Origin: JBNJFY01 sp051747265
Lineage (GTDB): Bacteria > Bacteroidota > Rhodothermia > Balneolales > Balneolaceae
Reading direction: 5' to 3'
Length of the DNA: 64,000 nucleotides
NCBI GenBank assembly: GCA_051747265.1
Contig: JBNJFY010000001.1
Location: forward strand, 62,001-126,000
This document shows positions 52,381 to 60,758 of the stretch, one piece after another (positions within the stretch are counted from its first letter, which is position 1; each line of letters begins with the position of its first letter). The position numbers and the translations under genes are program-made. The notes under the pieces are model-generated. The model searched no databases and was not told the DNA's origin. It saw only the letters and a list, made by a program, of their open reading frames with translations.

Positions 52381-52941
52381 TTATCCTAATATTAGGGGAT
52401 AGATGTAATAGGTCATGATCAATCCACCGACAAAAAAGGCGGCAGTAGCGATCATACTGGCTACCTGCAGATCAGCAATACCACTGATAGCGTGCCCGGA
52501 AGTACATCCTCCGGCGTAGCGAGCTCCAAATCCTACTAAAAAGCCACCCAAGCCAAGAATAATCCAACCGGTGGTAGTCCCTAGGGAGCCCCAGTTAAAA
52601 ATTTCTTGGGGAACCAGACCATCAAAATTGGTGATGCCCAGTTCTCTCAGATCGGCGATTGTAGATGATGCGATGGCCACGGGCTCTGGATTCTGAAATA
52701 CATATCCAGCTATAAAGCCACCTAGTACGACCCCAACTAAAAAGGTCAAATTCCATTTACCTGCTTTTTTCCAGTCGTATTGAAAGAATTCAATACTACC
52801 GATATTACATGCGGCACAGGCGTGACGCAGGTTCGCAGATATACCAAATTGCTTACCACCAATAATTAGCAGCATGGGTACGGTAAGTCCGATAAGCGGT
52901 CCAGCCACGTACCAAGGCCACGGTTCAAATAACCATTCCAT
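52381..52941 (-). CDS. YeeE/YedE-family membrane protein, large subunit
   Basis: This 186-residue protein has about five transmembrane helices and the diagnostic GGCTSGHAISGIADLQ motif (about 150-165). There is also a cysteine-rich stretch RHACAACNIG near residue 40. The latter pair of cysteines is unusual for a short YeeE protein and may form part of the sulfur relay. It is the first gene of the sulfur module, about 45 bases downstream of a near-consensus promoter at 52994-53022. Confidence 0.87.
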   Translation of the reverse strand: MEWLFEPWPWYVAGPLIGLTVPMLLIIGGKQFGISANLRHACAACNIGSIEFFQYDWKKAGKWNLTFLVGVVLGGFIAGYVFQNPEPVAIASSTIADLRELGITNFDGLVPQEIFNWGSLGTTTGWIILGLGGFLVGFGARYAGGCTSGHAISGIADLQVASMIATAAFFVGGLIMTYYIYPLILG

Positions 52942-52983
52942 AAATGTGACGATTCTTTTGTGTTATGGGATTCTCTTTTGACT

Positions 52984-53022
52984 CAACTATATAAATATAC
53001 AGTAATATAGTTGCGTTGTCAA
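52984..53022 (-). promoter_or_regulatory. Consensus promoter overlapped by a 9-bp palindromic operator
   Basis: On the minus strand TTGACA (53022-53017) and TATATT (52999-52994) are separated by exactly 17 bases, an almost perfect sigma-70-type promoter. CAACTATAT (52984-52992) and ATATAGTTG (53005-53013) form a perfect inverted repeat covering the -10 box and spacer. The location fits a repressor, for instance of the ArsR/BigR or CsoR/CstR type used for persulfide sensing. No such regulator gene is in the window. Confidence 0.7.
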
Positions 53023-53202
53023 GTCCGTTCCTGACAAAATTTCTTGCACCGGTTAAATAACCATATTTTATAGTTTTAACTGGTTTCATAGGGCTATATT
53101 ATCTGGTTACCGGCTGATTAGCAAACCTACACCGTAGGTGAATCTCCCGCATTGCTGCCAGTGGACTTCAATCTCTTTCTGCACCGCTATTCCCTAAGTA
53201 CC

Positions 53203-53657
53203 ATGACTGTTACATTCAGCGTTAATACACCACTTTACATTAAGCCAGCAGAATTATTTGATCAGATTTTAAATCTATCTTCTTGGTCAACATTTCGGGG
53301 ATATGGCCACTGCCCGGCATCGTGGAGGCAACGTTTGTAAAACGCACGCAGGAGATCGCCGGATCCATTATCCAAGTTTCCAATACGGATGGATCCACCC
53401 ATCAAGAGCAGATTATTACCTGGGATCCGCCCAAACGCATTGACATACGGTTTCAACGGTTTTCTCCTCCCCTGTCTTATCTGGCCGATCATTTCATTGA
53501 ACGATGGGTAGTCCAAAATGGTCATGCAGAAACCCCAACGCTACACCGCAGTTTTGAGCTCGTTCCCAAGCATTCTTGGACAGTTCCACCTCTCTGGCTG
53601 ATTTCGCTACTACTGCGTCGAGCCATAAAACAGCATACTCAGGAAATTTGTGGATAA
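53203..53657 (+). pseudogene. SRPBCC-family gene with a one-base frameshift
   Basis: From ATG 53203 the frame reads TVTFSVNTPLYIKPAELFDQILNLSSWSTFRGYG and then goes out of frame. From 53305 a second frame continues PLPGIVEATFVKRTQEIAGSIIQVSNTDG to the stop at 53657. Joined they give the standard SRPBCC start with SSW..F.GYGPLPGI. Adding one C in GGCC at 53305-53308 restores the reading frame. The joined product is about 150 residues. It may be a true pseudogene or an assembly or sequencing error in a short C-run. Confidence 0.75.
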
Positions 53658-53668
53658 CTATAAAATTC

Positions 53669-53703
53669 GACCTCCGATCGTGGCGTAGCCACATCCGAGC
53701 GTC
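53669..53703 (-). repeat. Palindromic unit, inverted copy
   Basis: GACCTCCGATCGTGG ... CACATCCGAGCGTC. It is the reverse orientation of the GACGCTC/GAGGTC family, with a short core GGCGTAGCC. It lies 12 bases after the SRPBCC stop. Confidence 0.75.
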
Positions 53704-53768
53704 TACCTATTAATTAACTTATGAATGATTTTTCATAGCGAAGCTCTTTTGGTTCTTGCCACGTTAAT

Positions 53769-53820
53769 GACGCTCGAATGTGATGCATTCCGCTTCACTA
53801 CATGATCACGATTGGAGGTC
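53769..53820 (+). repeat. Palindromic unit GACGCTC...GAGGTC
   Basis: GACGCTCGAATGTGATGCATT ... TGATCACGATTGGAGGTC; its ends match the units at 215, 1880 and 7102. It lies between the frameshifted gene and the end of the minus-strand permease gene at 53859. Confidence 0.85.
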
Positions 53821-53858
53821 AAAATTTGCTGGGAGGTCAATATTATAATTATACAGCT

Positions 53859-54968
53859 TTAGGCTACCTTGCGGTAGCTGCGGATGGCGAAGGTGAGTAT
53901 GACCATACCCATTCCGATCAAGGCTAAGACCAACGGCCAGATATGTACAGCACCGGCCCCTTTGAGTAGCACCATGCGCATGATCTGAATAAAATAAGCT
54001 ACCGGATTGCCCCAGGTGAGCATTTGCGCCCATTCGGGCATACTTTCGATAGGGGTGAATAAACCACCCATGAGGATGAATACAACCATCAGAAACCAAG
54101 AGATGAACATAGCTTGCTGTTGGGTATTGGTGATGGTGGAAACATAGAGACCCAATCCCTGTACGGTGACTAAGTATATAGCAGCCACAACACCGATCAC
54201 CCACAGGCTGCCTACCATGGGCAGATCAAAGACTACTTTAGCTACAATCAACCCAAAAGTCAGCTCGCCCAGTCCGATGATCCAGAAGGGAAGTAATTTT
54301 CCGAGTATAAATTGATATTTTTTGATGGGCGTTACATTGAGCTGTTCGATGGTCCCTATTTCTCGCTCTCGCACCACATTCATCCCGGACAAAAACACTC
54401 CAATCATAGTGACCAGCACCACTAAAATCCCAGGCACCATATATATATCGTAGGCCAAGTCATTGTTGTACCAGTAACGATGCGTCAAGGCTAGTCCCGC
54501 CGCTTCCACTTTCGGCTGATCATCCTGCTGAACACGTAAATTGAAACGTTGTAAAATGGAGGAGGCATAGGCTTGGATTAGTCCAGCTGTATTTCCACGA
54601 ACCGCGTCAATAACCAATTGAACTTGCCCTACTCCACGCTCGGCCACCTGCTCTTCCACATCCGATGGGATCACCAGCAGGAAACTTGCTTCACCTTTTT
54701 GGAGAAGCTCTTTGCCTTCGGCTTCATTGGCTGCGGGTTGGCTCAACACGAAATACTCACTGGCGGTCAGATGATCAATCATACTTCGCGAGAATGCACT
54801 CTTGTTGTGATCCACAACAGCCATTTCCACCTGGTTCAATTCAAAAGTAGCCGCAAAGGTTAACAGCAACAATTGGATTAAAGGCATCACAAATATGATG
54901 GGCAGCATAGCCTTGTTGCGAAATATCTGCAGAAACTCTTTGCGAAGTATGGTAAGTATGATATTCAT
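53859..54968 (-). CDS. ABC-2 type permease (YbhR-like)
   Basis: This 369-residue permease has an N-terminal helix (about 22-42), a large periplasmic domain (about 43-170) and five C-terminal helices (about 178-360). The family motif VREREIGTIEQLNVTPI is present. It is the last gene of the operon 60524-53859, overlapping the preceding permease gene by four bases (ATGA). With the other permease it should form the membrane channel driven by the two ATPases at 56085 and 56827. Confidence 0.9.
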   Translation of the reverse strand: MNIILTILRKEFLQIFRNKAMLPIIFVMPLIQLLLLTFAATFELNQVEMAVVDHNKSAFSRSMIDHLTASEYFVLSQPAANEAEGKELLQKGEASFLLVIPSDVEEQVAERGVGQVQLVIDAVRGNTAGLIQAYASSILQRFNLRVQQDDQPKVEAAGLALTHRYWYNNDLAYDIYMVPGILVVLVTMIGVFLSGMNVVREREIGTIEQLNVTPIKKYQFILGKLLPFWIIGLGELTFGLIVAKVVFDLPMVGSLWVIGVVAAIYLVTVQGLGLYVSTITNTQQQAMFISWFLMVVFILMGGLFTPIESMPEWAQMLTWGNPVAYFIQIMRMVLLKGAGAVHIWPLVLALIGMGMVILTFAIRSYRKVA

Positions 54969-56083
54969 ACCCGCTCCAGTCGTTCATTGAAGTTTTTTAT
55001 GCTTAGCCCAATAAACAGCACCGACATACCGACCAGGATTACAGTCTCAAAGCCAATCTCCAGTAATCCATTCCCCTTTAACATGATGCCTTTGACGATG
55101 ATCAAAAACCATTTGGCGGGAAACAGATGACTAAAATATTGCAGAGGAACCGGCATACTGCTAATCGGGAAAATAAATCCGGACATGATTACGGTGGGTA
55201 AAAGCAGCCCGGCTAAAGCCACCATCATAGCCGTTTGCTGGTTGTTGGATTTGGTGGAGATGAATACGCCCAAAGCCAGTCCGGTTACTGTGTAGAGCAG
55301 CGCCTCACCCAAGAACAAAACTCGTGATCCCAGGAAAGGCACATCAAAGACCCAGATGGCCAGAAGCACAATGATAACCACATTGATAAAAGATAACACC
55401 AAATAAGGCACCACCTTGCCCAGAATAATATGAACCGGTCGCAGTGGTGAGATCAATAAAACTTCCATGGATCCGGTCTCTTTTTCCCGGGTAATGGAGA
55501 TGGAGGTCATCAACGCGGAGACCAACATCAGGATGACGGCAATCAAGCCGGGTACAAACACATTCACACTCTCCAACGTGGGGTTATAGAGCATCCGGCT
55601 CACCGGGATCACTCCATGAGGCGGTGATGGTTGAGCAGCAGCTAGTTCTATCTGTTGGTAGGTGGCCAAGTGAGCGCGCGCGTACTCCACGGCCAGTTGT
55701 GCCATATTGGGATCGGTGGCATCGGCGATGGCTTGCACCTCTACGGAAGTGCCGGTGGCCAGTTGCCTTTCCAGCGACTCCGGGAAAATCAGTACCAGCT
55801 TGGCATCTCCTCGCTTAAACAGCGGTTCAATCTCTTCTTCATCGACGATACTTCCTTTTAGTTCGAACTGTTCGGATCGGTCCATGGTGCGCACCAGTTG
55901 CCGGCTGATCGAACTCTGGCTGCGATCCAGTACCACGATGTCCACTTCATCCACTTCGTTGCGAATGGCAAACCCAAACAAGATCAGCATGATGACAGGC
56001 ATCCCAAACAGGATCAACATGGAGCGCGTATCCCGCAGAATGTGAAACATCTCTTTGCGTACAAATCCAAGAAAAGCATTCAT
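54965..56083 (-). CDS. ABC-2 type permease (YbhS-like)
   Basis: This 372-residue permease starts MNAFLGFVRKEMFHILRDTRSMLILFG, followed by an extracytoplasmic domain and five helices, with the motif TREKETGSMEVLLISPLRPVHIILGKV. The ATG at 56083 is preferred over an upstream one at 56131 because the latter would overlap the ATPase gene by 47 bases. With this start the stop of the ATPase and the ATG are adjacent (TGATATG). It is the partner of the permease at 53859. Confidence 0.9.
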   Translation of the reverse strand: MNAFLGFVRKEMFHILRDTRSMLILFGMPVIMLILFGFAIRNEVDEVDIVVLDRSQSSISRQLVRTMDRSEQFELKGSIVDEEEIEPLFKRGDAKLVLIFPESLERQLATGTSVEVQAIADATDPNMAQLAVEYARAHLATYQQIELAAAQPSPPHGVIPVSRMLYNPTLESVNVFVPGLIAVILMLVSALMTSISITREKETGSMEVLLISPLRPVHIILGKVVPYLVLSFINVVIIVLLAIWVFDVPFLGSRVLFLGEALLYTVTGLALGVFISTKSNNQQTAMMVALAGLLLPTVIMSGFIFPISSMPVPLQYFSHLFPAKWFLIIVKGIMLKGNGLLEIGFETVILVGMSVLFIGLSIKNFNERLERV

Positions 56084-56084
56084 A

Positions 56085-56837
56085 TCAATCGCCCCTTTCC
56101 GCGCTACGGGCCAATTGTACGAAGACCTCATTCATACTATCCGCTTGGTAGGTTCCTTTTAATTGGGTGGGGGTATCCAACGCCTTGATTACCCCATCCA
56201 CCATAATAGAGACACGGTCGCAATATTCGGCTTCATCCATATAGTGGGTAGTCACAAACACGGTGGTCCCCACATCGGCGGCTTCATAGATCATCTCCCA
56301 GAACTGCCGCCGAGTTACCGGATCCACCCCACCGGTAGGCTCATCCAGAAAAATAATTTTGGGATCGTGAAGAATAGCCACGGAGAATGCCAGCTTCTGT
56401 TTCCACCCCAGGGGCAGAGATTCGATGCGCTCATCGGCCATGGATTCCAGCCCCAGTCGGCGGATCAACTGTTCTCGTTTTTCGCTCAACGCGTCCGGCT
56501 GGATCCCGTAGATATTGCCGTAAAAATCGATGTTCTCGCGCACGGTCAGATCCTCGTAGAGCGAAAACTTCTGACTCATATAACCGATGTTTTTCTTGAT
56601 CTCATCGGGTTGTTCATACACATCGAATCCGGCCACCCGCGCATTTCCCTTGGTGGGGGTTAGCAAGCCAGTCAACATTTTCATGGCTGTGGTTTTGCCG
56701 GCTCCGTTGGCTCCCAAAAAGCCGAAGATCTCCCCTTGAGCCACCTCAAAACTGATAGCGTTCACTGCGGTGAAATCCCCAAACATTTTGGTTAGCTGGT
56801 CAGTATGAATCATGGTTAGTTTCTGCTCATCGGACAT
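56085..56837 (-). CDS. ABC transporter ATPase (second nucleotide-binding protein)
   Basis: This 250-residue ATPase has Walker A GANGAGKTTAMKML, Walker B and D-loop IIFLDEPTGGVDP, a signature SLPLGWKQKLAFSVAIL where the LSGGQ motif is replaced by LPLGWKQ, and switch His in VFVTTHYMDEAEYC. The altered signature is characteristic of one half of the two-ATPase YbhF-type arrangement, in which the other half has a canonical motif. The gene overlaps the end of the preceding ATPase gene by 11 bases. Confidence 0.9.
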   Translation of the reverse strand: MSDEQKLTMIHTDQLTKMFGDFTAVNAISFEVAQGEIFGFLGANGAGKTTAMKMLTGLLTPTKGNARVAGFDVYEQPDEIKKNIGYMSQKFSLYEDLTVRENIDFYGNIYGIQPDALSEKREQLIRRLGLESMADERIESLPLGWKQKLAFSVAILHDPKIIFLDEPTGGVDPVTRRQFWEMIYEAADVGTTVFVTTHYMDEAEYCDRVSIMVDGVIKALDTPTQLKGTYQADSMNEVFVQLARSAERGD

Positions 56838-57777
56838 GATCTTTCTCCCCCATCAGTGCCATAAATTGATCTTCTATGCCTGCTTTTATGGATTGAATGC
56901 GCACATCCATTTCGGCTTCCTGTAAATAGGCTTCCAGATCGTCTACCTGATCATTGTCTAATGTCACATGCACCGATGATCCGAAGGGATGAGCGCTGTG
57001 GATTCCGGGATAGGTCCGCAGGTGTTGCAGCATCTGATACTGGTTGGTTCCGCTGACCGCATACAACGGTCGCTCAAATTGCCCGGTTACCCCGTCGGGC
57101 GTGTCAATGGAAAGAATTTGTCCCTCATCCAACAGCGCCACCCGATCACATTGAGCGGCCTCATCCATATAGGGCGTACTGACCACAATGGTGATGCCCA
57201 GCTCGCTAAGGTGATGCAGCATATCCCAGAACTCGCCACGGGAAACGGCGTCCACGCCAGTGGTGGGCTCATCCAATAGCAATAATTTGGGTTTGTGGAT
57301 GAGCGCGCAACTAAGGGCTAGCTTTTGTTTCATCCCGCCGGAAAGCGCCTCCGCGCGGCGATCCTGAAACGGTTCCAGCTGCTCAAAAATGGGTTGGATC
57401 AGTTCGTATTGTTCGGCCGGATCCACCCCAAAGATGGAGGCGAAAAACTCCAGGTTTTCTTTCACGCTCAAATCCGGATAGAGCGAAAATCGTCCGGGCA
57501 TGTATCCTAGCAGTGGTCGCAGCTGGCGATACTGGTGATGGGGATCCAGCCCCAACACTTCCACGGTGCCTTCGTCGGCAACCAGCAGGGAGTTGAGAAT
57601 TCGAATCAGCGTGGTCTTGCCCGCGCCATCGGGACCGATCAACCCAAACAGCTCACCCGAGGCGATATCTAAGCTGATATCACGCAAGGCCTGAACCTCT
57701 TCGTAGGATTTCTGCACGCCCTGTAGACGAATGGCCTGCTTCGGTGTTTGATCCATTGGATTATCTTTTTCCATCAT
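56827..57777 (-). CDS. ABC transporter ATPase (first nucleotide-binding protein)
   Basis: This 316-residue ATPase has Walker A GPDGAGKTTLIRIL, signature EALSGGMKQKLALSCALI and Walker B LLLLDEPTTGVDAV. The switch His is replaced: VVSTPYMDEAAQC where the other ATPase has VTTHYMDEA. Thus each ATPase lacks one canonical element, as in fused YbhF. The two act as a pair. Start MMEKDNPMDQ; Met8 is possible. A small gap of 7 bases follows the adaptor gene. Confidence 0.9.
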   Translation of the reverse strand: MMEKDNPMDQTPKQAIRLQGVQKSYEEVQALRDISLDIASGELFGLIGPDGAGKTTLIRILNSLLVADEGTVEVLGLDPHHQYRQLRPLLGYMPGRFSLYPDLSVKENLEFFASIFGVDPAEQYELIQPIFEQLEPFQDRRAEALSGGMKQKLALSCALIHKPKLLLLDEPTTGVDAVSRGEFWDMLHHLSELGITIVVSTPYMDEAAQCDRVALLDEGQILSIDTPDGVTGQFERPLYAVSGTNQYQMLQHLRTYPGIHSAHPFGSSVHVTLDNDQVDDLEAYLQEAEMDVRIQSIKAGIEDQFMALMGEKDHVR

Positions 57778-57784
57778 TATTCGC

Positions 57785-58678
57785 CTACTTCAAACGCATT
57801 TCGCCGGGCATACCGATTTTCAGTTGTCCATTCGGATTGGGAACAGCCACTTTCACCGCGTACACCTGTGTCACGCGTTCCTCTTTGGTCTGGATGGCTT
57901 GGGGAGTAAATTCCGCTTGATCGGAGATCCAGCGGATAGTCCCGCTGGTAGTTTGGTTTTCCTCTTCATTCTCATCTACTAAAACAGTTACCATTTGCCC
58001 GATCTGAATATGGGGTAGCTGGGCGCCACTGATGAACACGCGAAGTTCCAACGTATCCAGCGAGGCCATCTCCAACACCGGCTGGCCAAACCTGACCACT
58101 TCCCCCTGTTCGGCATAATTGTTTAGTACCGTGCCGTCTATCGGAGCGATGATGCGAGTTTGATCGATCTGCTCCTCCAATTGTTCTCGTTTGGCGCGTA
58201 CGGTTTTCTCTTGAGCCTGTAAACTTTGCTGTCCGGTTTGGGCAGCGGTAATCCGTTTATTCAACACACGCACTTGGTCCTGGACTTCGTCCAATTGCTT
58301 CTGCGTAGCCGCGCTGTCTTGCACTAACGCCTGGACCCGCATTACTTCTCGCTGAGCAATCCCCAACTGCGCTTCCAGCACCTCTACTTCCGATCGCAAC
58401 TGATTACGTTGGGCGGTAATCTGCTCTAGCTGCGCCTGCAACTCCGCGCGCTGCAGATGCAGCTTCGTGCTATCCACCTGCCCAATGTACGCTCCTTTAC
58501 GAAGCTGCTGACCGTCCCGGACATTCCATTCGATTAGCTGTCCGTTGGCTTGGGCGGATACCTTGGTTTCATAAGCCTCAAATTGGCCATAGGCATCCGA
58601 TTCCGATTCGCCATTGTCACAGGCGATCATTAGGCTTGTCAAACTTAACAGTAGTATTAGTTTGCTTATTCGTACCAT
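57785..58678 (-). CDS. HlyD/YbhG-type membrane fusion lipoprotein
   Basis: This 297-residue adaptor has a lipoprotein signal with lipobox MIAC (Cys20). A biotinyl/lipoyl half (KVSAQANGQLIEWNVRDGQQLRKGAYIGQVD), a long coiled-coil hairpin (about 70-165), the second half (RIIAPIDGTVLNNYAEQGEVVRFG) and a beta-barrel domain follow. It would connect the ABC permeases with the TolC-like channel encoded just before it. The gene overlaps the TolC gene by 13 bases. Confidence 0.9.
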   Translation of the reverse strand: MVRISKLILLLSLTSLMIACDNGESESDAYGQFEAYETKVSAQANGQLIEWNVRDGQQLRKGAYIGQVDSTKLHLQRAELQAQLEQITAQRNQLRSEVEVLEAQLGIAQREVMRVQALVQDSAATQKQLDEVQDQVRVLNKRITAAQTGQQSLQAQEKTVRAKREQLEEQIDQTRIIAPIDGTVLNNYAEQGEVVRFGQPVLEMASLDTLELRVFISGAQLPHIQIGQMVTVLVDENEEENQTTSGTIRWISDQAEFTPQAIQTKEERVTQVYAVKVAVPNPNGQLKIGMPGEMRLK

Positions 58679-59928
58679 TGTATTCCCATTTTAGTGGCAT
58701 ACGAAGCCAACGCCCACTGCAATTGCACTTGGTGCAGGTTGTGGCTTAATCGTGCCTGATGTTCTTTTCGAAGTTCACTGATGTAGTCGCTGGTAGTTAC
58801 CACCCCTTGTTCTAACTGATGCTCGGTCTGCCGGGTGATTCGTTTTCGGAGCTGAATGATCTGCTCATCCTTCTCCATCTGCTGTCTAGCCGTACGAACC
58901 TGTCCCAATATTTCTTCCTGCTGGGTGGCTAACTTCTGATCAAAAGAAGCTTCCTGATGATTGATGGCTCGTTTTTGAAGCGCTAATACTTGCTCCTGCT
59001 TATCTGTATCGCGCAGCGACCATAGATTCCATTTCGCTTTGACACCCACCATAAAGAATTCATGCAGATCATCATTGAAAACATCAAAGCCCGGACGTCC
59101 ATAGGCCGCGGTACCAAACGCGGATATTTCCGGCCAGCGCTGGGATTCTACGACTTTGGTTTGCAGATCCAGTTGCTTGCGCTGCTGATCGAATACGGTG
59201 CGTTCGGGTCGTTCTTCGGGCTGGCTTTGCAAAGCGGTTTCCGCTAATTTGGGCAACTCCAATTGCCCCTCCTGCCATTGAGGATCGCCCGTCAGCTCCG
59301 CCATCATTGTTCGAAAACTTTGCGCGCGGCTTTCTATCTCATCCAGCTGTTGACGTGCCTGCAACATTTCTGCTTTAATGGTGTACAGGGCCCCGGGAAG
59401 CACAATGCCCTGCTCAATACGTGATCGGGTCAAATCAATTTGCTGCTGTAACTCTTCGATAAGCAGCTGTGTGCTGGCCTTCCGCTTTTGCTGTAGCAGG
59501 ATCCCAAAGTACAGCTGGTTGACCTGGGATTGCACCTGGTAGAGGGTCACTTCGGTTTGCTGCTGCTCCAACTGGGCATTCAGCTTATCCAACTCTTGTT
59601 GCAATCCCGAACGATAGGTCTGCCAGATGTTGTGTTGTACATCCAGGCTGATCTTGTATTGATCTTTACTTAACTCTGGAGCCGCGAACGCCGGACTGGA
59701 CACCGGAAATCCGGTCACCTCCGATTGCCAGCTCGCCTGTCCATTGAGCATGACCACCGGCCACGCTCCTGTTCGGGACATTTCCGCCTGTAACTCGCCC
59801 ATGCGTGCTTGTAACTCCTGTGTGGCTCCCAGGGGATGTTCCGCCCGGGCTTGCCGGTAGGCTTGATCTAAAGTGAGCGAGTCACTGGGACTGCCCATCC
59901 ACAATATTGATACTAACATCCAAATCAT
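58666..59928 (-). CDS. TolC-family outer-membrane efflux protein
   Basis: This 420-residue protein has a short signal peptide and the outer membrane efflux fold: SLTLDQAYRQARAEHPLGATQELQAR early, long coiled-coil helices, and the second repeat (ISAFGTAAYGRPGFDVFNDDLHEFFMVGVKAKWNLW). It is the second gene in the operon after the TetR regulator, overlapping it by four bases. It provides the outer-membrane channel for the ABC exporter encoded downstream. Confidence 0.88.
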   Translation of the reverse strand: MIWMLVSILWMGSPSDSLTLDQAYRQARAEHPLGATQELQARMGELQAEMSRTGAWPVVMLNGQASWQSEVTGFPVSSPAFAAPELSKDQYKISLDVQHNIWQTYRSGLQQELDKLNAQLEQQQTEVTLYQVQSQVNQLYFGILLQQKRKASTQLLIEELQQQIDLTRSRIEQGIVLPGALYTIKAEMLQARQQLDEIESRAQSFRTMMAELTGDPQWQEGQLELPKLAETALQSQPEERPERTVFDQQRKQLDLQTKVVESQRWPEISAFGTAAYGRPGFDVFNDDLHEFFMVGVKAKWNLWSLRDTDKQEQVLALQKRAINHQEASFDQKLATQQEEILGQVRTARQQMEKDEQIIQLRKRITRQTEHQLEQGVVTTSDYISELRKEHQARLSHNLHQVQLQWALASYATKMGIQWYE

Positions 59929-60524
59929 GATAACCCCATCCCTTGCATGACAAATTGGGGCAGCGTTGCTCGACGCTCTTCCAAGAACGCATCAAAGGCA
60001 CCGTCATCCATTTGCAACATGGTTTGAATCATGGCTTGTGCGATAAAAGGAAATACGCATAACCCGATCAGGTTCACCATGAATTGTCGCGGATCCCCCT
60101 CATCAATGCGACCGTCCATCTGCGCTTGCTTGAGTTGCATCAAAAACTTTTTGGGCGGCTCCACATGCTCTTTCATAAAATTCTTAAAGCGCTCCGGATT
60201 TTGGTTGATTTCATGCACCACAAACCCCGGCAAAAACCGATTCTCCCCGAGCATATCCAGGTACCGATGCACCAATGCCGTGATCTTTTCTTCTAAAGGA
60301 AGATCTCCATTCAACACTTCCAGTACCCGGGGGATTAACCGCTGGGCTGCCTCTTGGAAAACTTTTTGAAACAGCTGGTCTTTACTGCGAAAGTAGTAGT
60401 GCAGCATCGCTTTATTGATACCCGCCCGATCCGCTATTTGCTGCATTCGCGCGCCACTATATCCATGATGCTGAAATTCATGACGAGCCGCATCCAGAAT
60501 GAGTGTTTCGGTTTCTTGTTCCAT
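59925..60524 (-). CDS. TetR-family regulator of ABC efflux operon
   Basis: This 199-residue protein has a TetR HTH at about 7-53 (LILDAARHEFQHHGYSGARMQQIADRAGINKAMLHYYFRSKDQLF) and a helical ligand-binding domain. The overall context (TetR-TolC-HlyD-ATPases-permeases) resembles the CecR-YbhGFSR arrangement. The gene is first in the operon, with a palindrome 26 bases upstream, so autoregulation and control of the whole operon are expected. Confidence 0.9.
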   Translation of the reverse strand: MEQETETLILDAARHEFQHHGYSGARMQQIADRAGINKAMLHYYFRSKDQLFQKVFQEAAQRLIPRVLEVLNGDLPLEEKITALVHRYLDMLGENRFLPGFVVHEINQNPERFKNFMKEHVEPPKKFLMQLKQAQMDGRIDEGDPRQFMVNLIGLCVFPFIAQAMIQTMLQMDDGAFDAFLEERRATLPQFVMQGMGLS

Positions 60525-60549
60525 TGTTGGCCATGATTTAATTAACTGG

Positions 60550-60567
60550 TTTAACCATCTGGTTAAA
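60550..60567. promoter_or_regulatory. Palindrome TTTAACC-N4-GGTTAAA, candidate TetR operator
   Basis: TTTAACC (60550-60556) and GGTTAAA (60561-60567) are a perfect 7-bp inverted repeat around ATCT, located 26 bases before the ATG of the TetR gene. An additional half-site AACTGGTT lies immediately to its left. Similar GGTTAAATAACC sequence is found near 53053, so the regulator may bind elsewhere. Confidence 0.65.
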
Positions 60568-60758
60568 TAATCGGGATAATTGATTTAAGAAGCAAGTGGG
60601 TTTTATAACTAGGGGCTTAGTAGTAGTATTAGAACTTCGGGTATGCATTTCATTTTCATTTAAAACGCCTTACCCTTGGGTGTATTAATAACTTTTAATG
60701 TGCCCCATCCGTTTCCTTTCGGGCACATACTTCATAACCGAATAAATACTCATCACTT

